The position numbers were made by a program, and so were the translations under genes. A stretch of 64,000 bases of DNA. Origin: Thermomicrobiales bacterium (lineage in GTDB: Bacteria > Chloroflexota > Chloroflexia > Thermomicrobiales > CFX8). Shown here piece after piece: positions 55,496 through 64,000 of this stretch (positions are counted from its first letter, which is position 1; each line of letters begins with the position of its first letter). A model generated the notes under the pieces. The model was not told where the DNA came from and searched no databases. It saw nothing but the letters and a program-made list of their open reading frames with translations. The stretch covers positions 1 to 64,000 of the forward strand of contig JBAOIG010000003.1 of the NCBI GenBank assembly GCA_037045155.1. The letters run 5' to 3'.

Positions 55496-56974
55496 CTAGG
55501 ATTTGCGGCTGCGGCTAGCCTGGGCTATCGCGACGGCGAGCTCGTCGTCGGCATCGGCCAGCCACGCGCGGGCCAGACGCTCGGCGGTCTCCCGGTCGCC
55601 GATGGCCAGGTCGCCATCGATCACCATCTCGCGGAGGCGTTCCTTGACATGCTTGATCCAGATGCCGGGCGGCAGGCCGAACAGCGCCATCAGCTCGTCG
55701 CCATCCAGCGGCGATTGTAGTGCGTCGAGGGCGGCCACGGCTTCGAGGCGCGCGACGTGCTCGCGCAGGCCGGCCACCCGGCGGGCTGCCGCGGCCTGCT
55801 TGTCGGCGCGCGCGCTGGTCACGTCGGCGGCCGCCAGATCGAGCAGGTCCTCAAACGCGTCGCCAGCCTCCAGCGCCAGCCGTCGAACAGCCGCGTCGGT
55901 CCAGCTGTCGTCATATCCTGCGCCACGCAGATGCATAGCCACCAGCAGCGTGACTCGCTGCTCGAGTGTCTTCTCCTGCTTCAGCCGCCGCATCGCCCGG
56001 CGCGCCAGGTCCGCCCCGGCGATCTCGTGGCCGAAGAAATGAACCTCGCCGGCTTGGTCGACCGAACGCGTGGCTGGCTTGGCCGCGTCGTGCAGTAGCG
56101 CCGCCCAGCGCACGGCCAGCCGAGCGGGCGTCTGGCCGACGACGCGGACGGTATGCTCCCAGATGTCCTTGTGTCGCGCGCCGACGGAATCCCGGTCGTC
56201 CTCCGCCATCGGCTGCGCCTCCGGCAGTACCCAGCGGATCAGATCGGCTTCGTGGAGCGCTCGTAGCCCGTCGGCCACGTGTGGGCCGACCAGGAGCCTG
56301 TTCAGCTCGGTGGCGATGCGCTCACGGCTGATGCGCCGCAGCTCGGGACCGAGCGCCTGCATCGCGGCGAGCGTGGCGTCCTCGATCTCGAAGCCAAGCT
56401 GGGCGGCGAAGCGGGCGGCGCGGAGGATCCGGAGTGGATCCTCATTGAACCGCTCGACCGGGTCGCCGACGGCAATGATCTGCCGGCCGCCGAGATCGCC
56501 GATGCCGCCGAACGGGTCGATCAGTTCGCCATCGAGTGGGTCGAGCGCCAGCGCGTTGATCGTGAAGTCGCGCCGGGAGAGGTCGTCGCGGAGTGTCGCG
56601 TTGTGGGAGACCTCCGGCCGGCGGTCTGGCGTTGGGTAGGTCTCGCTGCGGTAGGTCGTGATCTCGACGACGATGTCTGGCTCGCCCGGCTGCTGGAAGA
56701 CAAAGCCGATCGTGCCGAACTGCTCCCCGATAGCGAATGTCGCGTCCGGGCTGGCTGCGCCCCCTGCCAGCTTTGTCTGCTCGGGTGTGGCTGATGTGGT
56801 GAAGTCGAGGTCGCTCCGGCCGCGATCCAGCAGCAAATCCCGGACGATTCCGCCGACGAGGTAGAGCTCCTGTCCGGCCGCGTTGAACGCGTGCGCCAGG
56901 CGGCGGACGATATCCCGCTCCCTCCCCGGCATCCGTTCGACCAGCTCCGGCAATCGCACCCGCGTATCGCTCAC
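55496..56974 (-). CDS. cca: CCA tRNA nucleotidyltransferase with HD domain
   Basis: 492 residues; GTG at 56974 with GGAGTG upstream is the likely start. Nucleotidyltransferase motif: LVGGIVRDLLLDRGRSDLDFTT (GG...RD...DxD). Next are RRDFTINALALDPLDGELIDPFGGIGDL and NEDPLRILRAARFAAQLGF, then the HD domain (LLHDAAKP, VHFFGHEIAGA and AMHLRGAGYDD). It adds or repairs the 3' CCA of tRNAs. The tRNA-Ala in this window lacks an encoded CCA, so this enzyme or a homologue is needed. Confidence 0.92.
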   Translation of the reverse strand: MSDTRVRLPELVERMPGRERDIVRRLAHAFNAAGQELYLVGGIVRDLLLDRGRSDLDFTTSATPEQTKLAGGAASPDATFAIGEQFGTIGFVFQQPGEPDIVVEITTYRSETYPTPDRRPEVSHNATLRDDLSRRDFTINALALDPLDGELIDPFGGIGDLGGRQIIAVGDPVERFNEDPLRILRAARFAAQLGFEIEDATLAAMQALGPELRRISRERIATELNRLLVGPHVADGLRALHEADLIRWVLPEAQPMAEDDRDSVGARHKDIWEHTVRVVGQTPARLAVRWAALLHDAAKPATRSVDQAGEVHFFGHEIAGADLARRAMRRLKQEKTLEQRVTLLVAMHLRGAGYDDSWTDAAVRRLALEAGDAFEDLLDLAAADVTSARADKQAAAARRVAGLREHVARLEAVAALDALQSPLDGDELMALFGLPPGIWIKHVKERLREMVIDGDLAIGDRETAERLARAWLADADDELAVAIAQASRSRKS

Positions 56975-57092
56975 TCGCGCCACACTCCTTACCCCGCCAA
57001 GTCTAGCGGACACGGGCGGTGGCACGCGGGGACAACGGGCGCGAATCGCCGCACGTTGCTGCTGTCTTCAGATAGATGGTCATGGGAGAAGG

Positions 57093-57917
57093 TCAGGCCC
57101 GGATTCCGAACCTGCCCATCGCGCGGTACTTGGCATAGCGAGCGTCGAGGAGCGCGGCCGGGCCGTCGGTTATGAGCGCGTCGAGTGCGGCCAGCTGGCG
57201 GTCGATAACGTCGCCGACGGCCGCGATCATCGCGGCCGGCTCCTCGTGGGCCGGGATCGGCTCGGGGATGATCTCATCAATCAGGCCGAAGGCGCGTAGC
57301 TCTGGCGCGGTGACACCCATGGCGGCAGCCGCCTCCGGCGCGCGCGCGGCGTCTTTCCAGAGGATTGCGGCCGCGGCCTCGGGTGACGCGACTGAGTAGA
57401 CGGAATTCTCCAGCATCACCACCCGGTCGGCCACGCCGATCGCCAGCGCGCCGCCGCTGCCACCCTCGCCGATCACGATAGCAACGATCGGCGTGCCGAG
57501 CGTCGCCATTGCGTAGATGTTGTCGGCAATCGCGAACGCCTGGCCACCCTCTTCGGAGGCAAGGCCCGGGTCTGCGCCAGGGGTGTCGATGAAGGCGATG
57601 ACCGGGAAGCGGAACTTCTCGGCATGGCGCATCAGCCGGAGCGCTTTCCGGTAGCCGGTCGGTTTCGGCATGCCGAAGTTGCGGGCGATATTCTCCTTGG
57701 TGTTTTCGCCCTTCTGGTGACCGATCACCATCACGCTGCGCCCGCGGAACTGGGCCAACCCGCCGATCAGCGCCTGGTCGTCGCCAGCCAATCGGTCGCC
57801 GTGGAACTCGATGAACTCGTCACAGAGCTGATTGACATAGTGCATCGTGTGAGGCCGGCCCGCATGGCGCGCAAGCTGGACCCGATCCCAGGCGGTCATC
57901 GTCGTCAGCTCAGGCAT
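57093..57917 (-). CDS. accA: Acetyl-CoA carboxylase carboxyltransferase alpha subunit
   Basis: 274 residues; ATG at 57917, overlapping the accD stop by eight bases. Family signatures: WDRVQLARHAGRPHTMHYV, GHQKGENTKENIARNFGMPKPTGYRKALRLM, FIDTPGADPGLASEEGGQAFAIA and VIGEGGSGGALAIGVADRVVMLE (oxyanion-hole glycines). With AccD it transfers carboxyl from biotin to acetyl-CoA to make malonyl-CoA. It lacks the longer N-terminal helix of the E. coli protein. Confidence 0.95.
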   Translation of the reverse strand: MPELTTMTAWDRVQLARHAGRPHTMHYVNQLCDEFIEFHGDRLAGDDQALIGGLAQFRGRSVMVIGHQKGENTKENIARNFGMPKPTGYRKALRLMRHAEKFRFPVIAFIDTPGADPGLASEEGGQAFAIADNIYAMATLGTPIVAIVIGEGGSGGALAIGVADRVVMLENSVYSVASPEAAAAILWKDAARAPEAAAAMGVTAPELRAFGLIDEIIPEPIPAHEEPAAMIAAVGDVIDRQLAALDALITDGPAALLDARYAKYRAMGRFGIRA

Positions 57918-58818
57918 CGGCCACCTCGCTGGCAAGGATCGCGGGCGGCACGAGGCAGCCGGCAGCCTGCTGGTAGATCCGCATCAGCGAGCCGATCATC
58001 GGCTTCAGCGCGGAACGCGGAACCACTCGGTCGATCAGGCCATGCTCCAGCAGGAACTCGGCAGTCTGGAACCCCTCCGGCAGCTTCTGACGGATTGTCT
58101 GCTCGATCACTCGTGGACCTGCGAAGCCGATCAGCGCGCCAGGCTCGGCGACGATCATGTCGGCCACCGTCGCGTACGATGCCGTTACCCCGCCGTAGCA
58201 CGGGTCGGTCAGCAGCGCGATGTGCGGCAATCGCTGTTCGGTCAGCCGCGTCAGCGCCGCTGTCGTCTTGGCCATCTGCATGAGCGAGAACAGCCCCTCC
58301 TGCATCCTCGCGCCGCCAGAGGCGGAGATCGTCAGCAGCGGGGTGCAGCCGGCGACCGCGCGTTCGGCCGCGCGCGCCAGCTTCTCGCCGTAGACCGCGC
58401 CCATGCTCGCTCCCATGAAGGAGAAGTCGGTGACGACGATCGCCAGTAGTTGGCCATCGACGGCAATCTCGCCAGAAATGACCGCCTCGGCCATCCCGGA
58501 CTTCGCCGCCGTCTTGCGCGCCTTGTCAGCGTAGCTCTCGCCATCGACGCTGAACCCGAGTGGGTCGTCGGTTGTGAGATCCGTATCCCACTCGACGAAG
58601 CTGCCTTCATCGGCGAGCAGGTCAATCCGCTCGCGAGCGGCCAGCCGGAAGTGGTAACCGCAGCGCTGACAGACCCGGTGGGTCTGAAGGTGCTCCTTGG
58701 TGTAGGCCAGCTCGCCACACTTCGGGCATTTGACCCACAGGTCTTCCGGCACCTTCGAGCGCGCGTCCTCGTCGTCGGACGTGGTAAATCTCGGTTGTCG
58801 TCGGAAGAGCTCTCTCAT
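57910..58818 (-). CDS. accD: Acetyl-CoA carboxylase carboxyltransferase beta subunit
   Basis: 302 residues; ATG at 58818 (MRELFRRQPRF). The four-cysteine zinc finger is in WVKCPKCGELAY and HRVCQRCGYHF (about residues 28-53). The crotonase-type core reads SGGARMQEGLFSLMQMAKTTAAL, TDPCYGGVTASYA and GPRVIEQTIRQKLPEGFQTAEFLLEHGLID. The two subunits are adjacent in the order accD-accA, translationally overlapping. Biotin carrier and carboxylase genes are elsewhere. Confidence 0.95.
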   Translation of the reverse strand: MRELFRRQPRFTTSDDEDARSKVPEDLWVKCPKCGELAYTKEHLQTHRVCQRCGYHFRLAARERIDLLADEGSFVEWDTDLTTDDPLGFSVDGESYADKARKTAAKSGMAEAVISGEIAVDGQLLAIVVTDFSFMGASMGAVYGEKLARAAERAVAGCTPLLTISASGGARMQEGLFSLMQMAKTTAALTRLTEQRLPHIALLTDPCYGGVTASYATVADMIVAEPGALIGFAGPRVIEQTIRQKLPEGFQTAEFLLEHGLIDRVVPRSALKPMIGSLMRIYQQAAGCLVPPAILASEVADA

Positions 58819-59006
58819 CGTGGTCCTGGGATATCCTTGCCGGAACCTGAGACCAGCGAATGCTGCCCCCTGCCACCCCGCCTTCGGCGTGCGGCAGTAT
58901 AGCACAGGAATTGCGATGGGCCGTCACAGCGGTCGCGGTCCTGCTGACGATCGGCTATCCTCGGAGTGGGGCAACTCGATACACGAACGGTAATTGAGGA
59001 GTGAGC

Positions 59007-60299
59007 ATGGCGGCGATCGAACGGGAGAAAACCGTGGCAATGATCCTCGCCGGCGGCCAGGGCGAGCGGCTGAGTGTCCTCTCGCGCCAGCGCGCCAAAC
59101 CGGCGGTCATGTTCGCCGGCAAGTACCGGATCATCGACTTCGCCCTGTCCAACTGTGTCAATTCCGGCATCTACGATGTTGCTGTTCTGACTCAGTATCG
59201 CCCGCATTCGCTCAACGACCACATCGGCCACGGCCGGCCCTGGGATCTCGACCGCGCGACCGGCGGGGTCCACGTCCTCCAGCCATATCTCGGTCGGGCC
59301 AGATCTGACTGGTACCGCGGCACCGCCGACGCGATCTACCACAACCTGTTCTACGTCCAGGAGGCCCGCGCGACCGATGTCCTCATTCTCTCCGGCGACC
59401 ACGTCTATGCGATGGACTACCGCCCGATGCTCGCGCGCCATCGTGAGCTCAAGGCGGACGTCACCGTCGCCGTTCAGCCGGTGCCGTGGGACGACGCGAA
59501 TCGCTTCGGCGTAATGACCACCGACGACGAGGACCGCGTTATCGACTTCGACGAGAAGCCAGCGCAGCCGCGCTCCAATCTCGCGTCGATGGGCGTCTAC
59601 ATCTTCCGCGCCGAAGTGCTGCTCGATGTCTTCCGCCGGCCAGAAAGCGATCGCTCGATGATCGACTTTGGCCACGAGGTCATCCCGTTTCTGATCAGCG
59701 ACGGAAATGTCTTCGCCCACCGCTTCGGCGCATACTGGCGCGACGTTGGCACGCTCCAGTCCTACTGGGAGGCGAATATGGAGCAGCTCGCCGACGTGCC
59801 GGGCCTCAACCTGTACGATCCCGACTGGCGCATCCACACCCGCAGCGAGGAACGCCCCCCGACCAAGATCATGGACGGCTCGCGAGTTTCTCGATCGCTG
59901 CTCTCCAACGGTTGCATCATCATCCGTGGGTCCGTCGAGCATTCGGTGCTCTCGCCGGGTGTCGTTGTCCACGAAGGGGCTGTCGTGCGTGATTCGATCA
60001 TCATGACCGACACCGTGATCGGGCCCGGCGCTGTCATCGAGCGCTGCATCGTCGACAAGATCGCCCGGATCGGCGCGGGCGTGCGGTTGGGGGTCGGCGA
60101 CGACTTTTCGCCGAACTGGCTGGAGCCGTCGCGGCTCAACACTGGCCTGACGCTTGTCGGCCGTGGCGCAAGCGTGCCGGCCAACGTCCGAGCCGGCCGC
60201 AACGTGCTCATCGCGCCAGACGTGCGCGAGACCGATTTCGAATCGCTGGAGATCATCAGTGGCGAGACGATCGATCCGAACGTGCCGGTCTGGTCCTGA
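59007..60299 (+). CDS. glgC: Glucose-1-phosphate adenylyltransferase
   Basis: 430 residues; the ATG at 59007 follows TTGAGGAGTG. Signatures: MILAGGQGERLSVLSRQRAKPAV (nucleotide loop), KYRIIDFALSNCVNSGI, LSGDHVYAMDYRPML, FDEKPAQPRSNLASMGVYIF, YWRDVGTLQSYWEANM, and the C-terminal left-handed beta helix (SVEHSVLSPGVVVHEGAVVRDSI). It makes ADP-glucose for glycogen. The classical Arg- and Lys-rich allosteric sites differ slightly, so regulation cannot be inferred. It is divergent from accD. Confidence 0.93.
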   Translation: MAAIEREKTVAMILAGGQGERLSVLSRQRAKPAVMFAGKYRIIDFALSNCVNSGIYDVAVLTQYRPHSLNDHIGHGRPWDLDRATGGVHVLQPYLGRARSDWYRGTADAIYHNLFYVQEARATDVLILSGDHVYAMDYRPMLARHRELKADVTVAVQPVPWDDANRFGVMTTDDEDRVIDFDEKPAQPRSNLASMGVYIFRAEVLLDVFRRPESDRSMIDFGHEVIPFLISDGNVFAHRFGAYWRDVGTLQSYWEANMEQLADVPGLNLYDPDWRIHTRSEERPPTKIMDGSRVSRSLLSNGCIIIRGSVEHSVLSPGVVVHEGAVVRDSIIMTDTVIGPGAVIERCIVDKIARIGAGVRLGVGDDFSPNWLEPSRLNTGLTLVGRGASVPANVRAGRNVLIAPDVRETDFESLEIISGETIDPNVPVWS

Positions 60300-60586
60300 G
60301 ATCGCGTGCCAGGAAGTAGCCGCGAAACCATGCGCCGGCTTGCTCGTTCAGCAATCAGGGCTCGGGCCGGTATCGGTGTGACAGTAAGGCTCGGACGTGG
60401 CACAGTTGTCGTGGCGGGTTGGGGACCGCCGTCAACACGCGCCGCCCGACACGTAACATCATTTCGATTTAGACGGCTCGGCCCGGGCCGCGGCTATGCG
60501 TGGCTACTGCTCGGCATGGCGTCTGCTTTGTGCGTTGCGCCTGCGGGGCCGCCGTGTTCTGGATCAGTCAAGAGGGGATCTGGTTG

Positions 60587-61705
60587 GTGATCGACTCCGT
60601 GCGTCTTTCCAGTGCTGAGCTCCGGCAACGGCAGATCGTCGACCTCGAGCATGTGCTCGCCGCGTTGTCCGAGGCAGACCGCGAACGATTCGCGCGCCTC
60701 TACGAGGTCAGCTCCGCGGTCGGCCGGCTCGTGCCGCCCGACCACATGCGCCGCTGGATCGTGAAGTATTTCGGCAGCGTCGAGGCTGTCAGCGAGCAGA
60801 AGGTCGTCCGCGTCACGAATCGCTGGACACTGGAGGGCTCGCTGTTCAACGAGCTTCGCGCCCGCCGCCCGCTCGAGGCGCGCATCCCGGCCGATCTGGC
60901 CAACGAGATCGCTCGCACCGCGCCGGATCCGTTTTGCGAGCCGGAGCTGAACACGCCGGAGGATGTCTTCGGGCGCATCGAGGGCAAGCACGCGGTTACT
61001 GCGAGCAACATCGCCAAGTACGATGGCTATCACGGTGTCGTCATCTTCCGTGAGCATGATCCGCTGGCCTTCACCGAGGCGTCGGTCAAGGACGCGATCG
61101 ATGTCGCAGTCCGCTGGCAGGCGAAAAGCAGCAGCCTGGATTCCGAGGCGATCTATCCGCTGATCATGTGGAATTGCCTCTGGAAGAGCGGGGCGTCGAT
61201 CCCCCATGGCCACCTGCAGGTGAGCCTGACCAAGGGCATGCACTACGGCCATATCGAGAGCCAGCGCCGGGCCGGCGTCGCCTACACCGAGCGCACGGGC
61301 GGCAATTACTATGATGACCTCTACCAGGCCCACGAGTCGCTTGGCCTTGGCCGTGTCTACAACGGTGTCCGCGTCATGGCGCACGTCACCCCGCTGAAGG
61401 AGAAGGAGTGCCTGATCGTCGGCTCGGCGCTTGACGAGGCGTTCACAGGGACCGTCTACTCCGTGCTCAACTGCCTGACCGATTACCTGAACGTCGTTTC
61501 GTTCAACCTGGTTATCTGGCGGCCACCACTGCGTGAGACTGGCGAGAATTGGGCCGATTTCCCGGTCATCGCCCGCATCGTCGATCGTGGCGACCCGCTC
61601 AACCGCACCTCCGATTTCGGCGCCATGGAGCTCTACGCTGCCAGCGTCGTCTCAAGCGATCCCTTCAAGGTCGCTGGCGCCCTCTGGGAGCGGCTCGGCG
61701 GCTGA
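60587..61705 (+). CDS. HIT-superfamily protein related to galactose-1-phosphate uridylyltransferase
   Basis: 372 residues with a GTG at 60587, AGAGGGG 10 bases upstream. The catalytic-type motif is SIPHGHLQVSL (H207, H209), as in GalT/HIT nucleotidyltransferases. Upstream, KHAVTASNIAKYDGYHGVVIFREHDPL and PLIMWNCLWKSGASIPHGHLQ follow the GalT pattern. The C-terminal part (FNLVIWRPPLRETGENWADFPVIARIVDRGD) also resembles GalT. A GalT or GlcNAc-type nucleotidyl transfer is plausible; the substrate is unknown. It follows glgC by about 290 bases, in which I see no other gene. Confidence 0.7.
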   Translation: MIDSVRLSSAELRQRQIVDLEHVLAALSEADRERFARLYEVSSAVGRLVPPDHMRRWIVKYFGSVEAVSEQKVVRVTNRWTLEGSLFNELRARRPLEARIPADLANEIARTAPDPFCEPELNTPEDVFGRIEGKHAVTASNIAKYDGYHGVVIFREHDPLAFTEASVKDAIDVAVRWQAKSSSLDSEAIYPLIMWNCLWKSGASIPHGHLQVSLTKGMHYGHIESQRRAGVAYTERTGGNYYDDLYQAHESLGLGRVYNGVRVMAHVTPLKEKECLIVGSALDEAFTGTVYSVLNCLTDYLNVVSFNLVIWRPPLRETGENWADFPVIARIVDRGDPLNRTSDFGAMELYAASVVSSDPFKVAGALWERLGG

Positions 61706-61780
61706 CCTGTCCGCCGACAACTCTGGGCGAGCCTCGTATCATGGGGGCTGGCGTGTGGGGATGGCGGCGAGGAGGCGGGT

Positions 61781-63889
61781 ATGAACGTGTCGACGGGTGG
61801 CCTGCGGGTCGGGATCGACATCGGCGGGACGTTCACCGATCTGTTGGTCTTCGACGCAGATGCCGGCCGCTTCCATATCGGCAAGATCCTGACGACGCCA
61901 GATGAGCCGAGCCGCGCGGTGATCGATGGCCTTGTCGCCACACTCTCCGCGGCCGGCCTCAGCTCCACCGCAGTCCGCGGCATCGTCCACGGCACAACAC
62001 TGGTGACCAATGCCATCATCGAGCGCAAGGGCGCGAAGACCGCGCTCCTGACGACCCGCGGCTTCCGCGACGCCGTTCAGATCGGTCGGGAGCACCGCTA
62101 CGATCTCTACGACCTGTTCCTGGAGATGCCGAAGCCCCTCGTGCCGCGTGACCTGCGGCTGGAGCTGGACGAGCGCGTGCTGGCCGACGGCGCCGAGCTC
62201 GTCGCAGTCTCGCCCGGACAGGTCCGTGAGCTAGCCGATCAGCTCGTCGCCGCAGGGGTCGAGGCGGTTGGCATCGCTCTGATCCATGCCTGGCGTGACC
62301 CGGCTCACGAGCGGCAGGTTGAGGCGCTCCTGGCCGAGTACGCTCCCGATCTGGTCGTCTCAACCTCGTCCAGCGTTGTCCCTGAGATCCGCGAATACGA
62401 GCGCGCATCGACGACGATCGCAAATGTCTACGTCCGCCCGGTCGTCTCGCGCTATCTCCACCGCCTTGAGGAGTCGCTCGCGGCGCTTGGCGTGCGCGGC
62501 AGCCTGTTGATCATGCTCTCCTCTGGCGGAACATGCACCGTCGAGACGGCGCGAACCTTCCCGATCCGTCTGATCGAGTCCGGCCCGGCTGCCGGCGCGT
62601 TGGCGGCCGCCGAATATGGGCGGCTTTCGGGCATGTCGGATGTGCTCTCGTTTGACATGGGCGGCACAACCGCCAAGGCCTGCCTGATCGATGCTGGCCG
62701 GCCGTTGACCACGTCCGATTTCGAGGTCAGCCGTGTCTACCGGTTCAAGAAGGGCTCGGGCCTGCCGATCAAGGTTCCAGTCATCGAGATGATCGAGATC
62801 GGCGCAGGAGGCGGGTCGATCGCGCGAATCGACGCGCTTGGCCTGCTCAAGGTTGGGCCAGACTCGGCCGGTTCCGATCCCGGGCCGGCCTGCTATGGAC
62901 GCGGCGGAACCGCGCCGACCGTCACCGATGCCGACCTCGTGCTCGGCTATCTCGACCCCGCGTTCTTCCTCGGCGGGCGGATGACGCTCGACGTGAACGA
63001 AGCAAGCGCCGCGATCGAGCGTGACATCGCAGATCCCCTGGGGATCGACGTCCTGCAGGCCGCCTGGGGTATCCACCAGGTTGTCAACGAGAACATGGCC
63101 AACGCCGCCCGTATCCACGCCATCGAGCGTGGGAAAGATCCGCGCGCCTATCCCATCTTCGCCTTTGGAGGCGCCGGACCAGTCCATGCCTGGCGCGTCA
63201 GTCGCATCCTCCAGTCACCACGCCTGATCGTGCCGCTTGGCGCCGGGGTTACCTCAACCGTTGGCTTTCTCGTCGCGCCCCTGGCGTTCGACTTCGTTCG
63301 CTCCTGGTATGGCCGGCTCGATGCGCTCGACTGGCCGCGCGTCAATGATCTGCTGGCGGAGATGGAAGAGGAGGGGCGGCGCATTCTTGGCGAGGCCGAT
63401 GTCGCTGCCGCTGACATCACCGTCACGCGCGTCGCTGACCTGCGCTACGCCGGCCAGGGCCACGAGATCTCCGTGCCGCTGCCGCCGGGCACGTTGACCA
63501 ACGAGTCAGTCGCCGGTCTACAGGACGGATTCGAGGCTGTGTACCGCTCGCTCTTCGAGCGTATCGCTCCCGGCAACCCGGTCGAAGCGCTCTCCTGGCG
63601 GGTCTCGGTTGCCGGCCCTCGCCCGGATCTTCCGCTGGATCGACTTGCCGGCTCGGTCGACTCTACGTCCGACCCCACCGTTGCGATCAAGGGCGAGCGT
63701 CCGATCTATCTCCCTGAGCAGCAGTCGCTCGTCTCTGCCCCCGTCTACGACCGGTACAGGCTCGCCCCCGGCGCTGCCATCTCGGGGCCGGCCGTCGTCG
63801 AAGAACGCGAATCGACCCTCATCGTTGGCCCCCACGCGCGAGCGCGCGTGGACGCGCTATTGAGCCTCGTGGTGGAGGACGCCGAATGA
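61781..63889 (+). CDS. hyuA: Hydantoinase/5-oxoprolinase A subunit (ATP-dependent)
   Basis: 702 residues; ATG at 61781, with GGAGG 9 bases before it. The N-terminal phosphate loop is VGIDIGGTFTDLLVFD, followed by VIDGLVATLSAAGLSS, GIVHGTTLVTNAIIERKGAKTALLTTRGFRD and EIGAGGGSIARIDALGLLKVGPDSAGSDPGPACYGRGG, characteristic of HyuA/OplA/AcxA. It probably hydrolyses N-methylhydantoin or 5-oxoproline with ATP together with HyuB. HyuA alone cannot be assigned a substrate. Confidence 0.9.
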   Translation: MNVSTGGLRVGIDIGGTFTDLLVFDADAGRFHIGKILTTPDEPSRAVIDGLVATLSAAGLSSTAVRGIVHGTTLVTNAIIERKGAKTALLTTRGFRDAVQIGREHRYDLYDLFLEMPKPLVPRDLRLELDERVLADGAELVAVSPGQVRELADQLVAAGVEAVGIALIHAWRDPAHERQVEALLAEYAPDLVVSTSSSVVPEIREYERASTTIANVYVRPVVSRYLHRLEESLAALGVRGSLLIMLSSGGTCTVETARTFPIRLIESGPAAGALAAAEYGRLSGMSDVLSFDMGGTTAKACLIDAGRPLTTSDFEVSRVYRFKKGSGLPIKVPVIEMIEIGAGGGSIARIDALGLLKVGPDSAGSDPGPACYGRGGTAPTVTDADLVLGYLDPAFFLGGRMTLDVNEASAAIERDIADPLGIDVLQAAWGIHQVVNENMANAARIHAIERGKDPRAYPIFAFGGAGPVHAWRVSRILQSPRLIVPLGAGVTSTVGFLVAPLAFDFVRSWYGRLDALDWPRVNDLLAEMEEEGRRILGEADVAAADITVTRVADLRYAGQGHEISVPLPPGTLTNESVAGLQDGFEAVYRSLFERIAPGNPVEALSWRVSVAGPRPDLPLDRLAGSVDSTSDPTVAIKGERPIYLPEQQSLVSAPVYDRYRLAPGAAISGPAVVEERESTLIVGPHARARVDALLSLVVEDAE

Positions 63890-64000
63890 TCGACGCTATT
63901 ACGCTCGAGGTCATGTGGAACCGGCTGATTGCCGTCGTCAACGAACAGGCAGCGGCGCTGATGCGGACATCGTTCACCACGATCGTTCGCGAATCGGGCG
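63886..64000 (+). CDS. hyuB: Hydantoinase B subunit, 5' end only
   Basis: Runs off the right edge after 38 residues. The ATG at 63886 overlaps the HyuA stop in ATGA. The beginning MIDAITLEVMWNRLIAVVNE and QAAALMRTSFTTIVRES is the strong N-terminal signature of HyuB/OplB. Confidence 0.9.
   Translation, partial: MIDAITLEVMWNRLIAVVNEQAAALMRTSFTTIVRESG

Overview
The window looks like two unrelated genomes joined near 17,040-17,090. Bases 1 to about 17,040 are very GC-rich and read as Myxococcota. The evidence is a DUF1592/DUF1552 gene pair, a Hanks-type Ser/Thr kinase followed by a PEGA-domain protein, Asp/Ala/Pro-rich lipoproteins, and a trypsin-like protease that ends in a MYXO-CTERM-type sorting tail once a frameshift is corrected. 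Nearly every gene there is broken by one or more single-base frameshifts, which I read as sequencing error rather than pseudogenisation. Bases from about 17,090 to the end read as a Chloroflexota bacterium, probably Thermomicrobia/Sphaerobacter-like (inference). From about 17,450 its genes are intact, and its intergenic repeats are of a different style.

Layout of part 1: LamG-type C-terminus (2-196); DUF1592 and DUF1552 proteins (308-3537); small exported proteins and a collagen-like protein on the minus strand (3540-5898); Cys-rich secreted protein, 2H phosphoesterase and lipoprotein (6391-9245, minus); kinase and PEGA protein (9453-12170); two minus-strand unknowns (12199-13986); MYXO-CTERM protease (14141-15614); a lipoprotein running into the junction.

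Layout of part 2: FkbH-like protein, zinc-ribbon methyltransferase and an MqnA-like protein; proline catabolism (P5C dehydrogenase, proline dehydrogenase), D-aminoacylase and a peptide ABC transporter without ATPases; a 1.1-kb array of MITE-like repeats; GYD protein; acetyl-CoA synthetase; leuS with a T-box leader; translin-family gene; surface protein and TPR gene; M14 carboxypeptidase; GcvPB; YqhQ; GNAT; a two-subunit FAD/[2Fe-2S] amine dehydrogenase; AhpD-like protein; MtnA; a 1037-residue secreted protein; chagasin-like inhibitor; NMT1/SsuA-type SBP plus permease; CCA-adding enzyme; AccD/AccA; GlgC; a HIT/GalT-like protein; HyuA and the start of HyuB. The theme is peptide and amino-acid scavenging (proline, D-amino acids, hydantoins, glycine) with central metabolism.

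The most unusual feature is at 35,822-36,155 (minus strand). The T-box leader of leuS has a complete Stem I with a Leu CUC specifier, a T-box antiterminator and an intrinsic terminator. A complete tRNA-Ala(GGC) gene sits inside it, at the tip of the linker hairpin between Stem I and the antiterminator. A strong sigma70-type promoter precedes the composite, and a divergent translin-family gene (a family linked to pre-tRNA processing in fungi) lies next to it.
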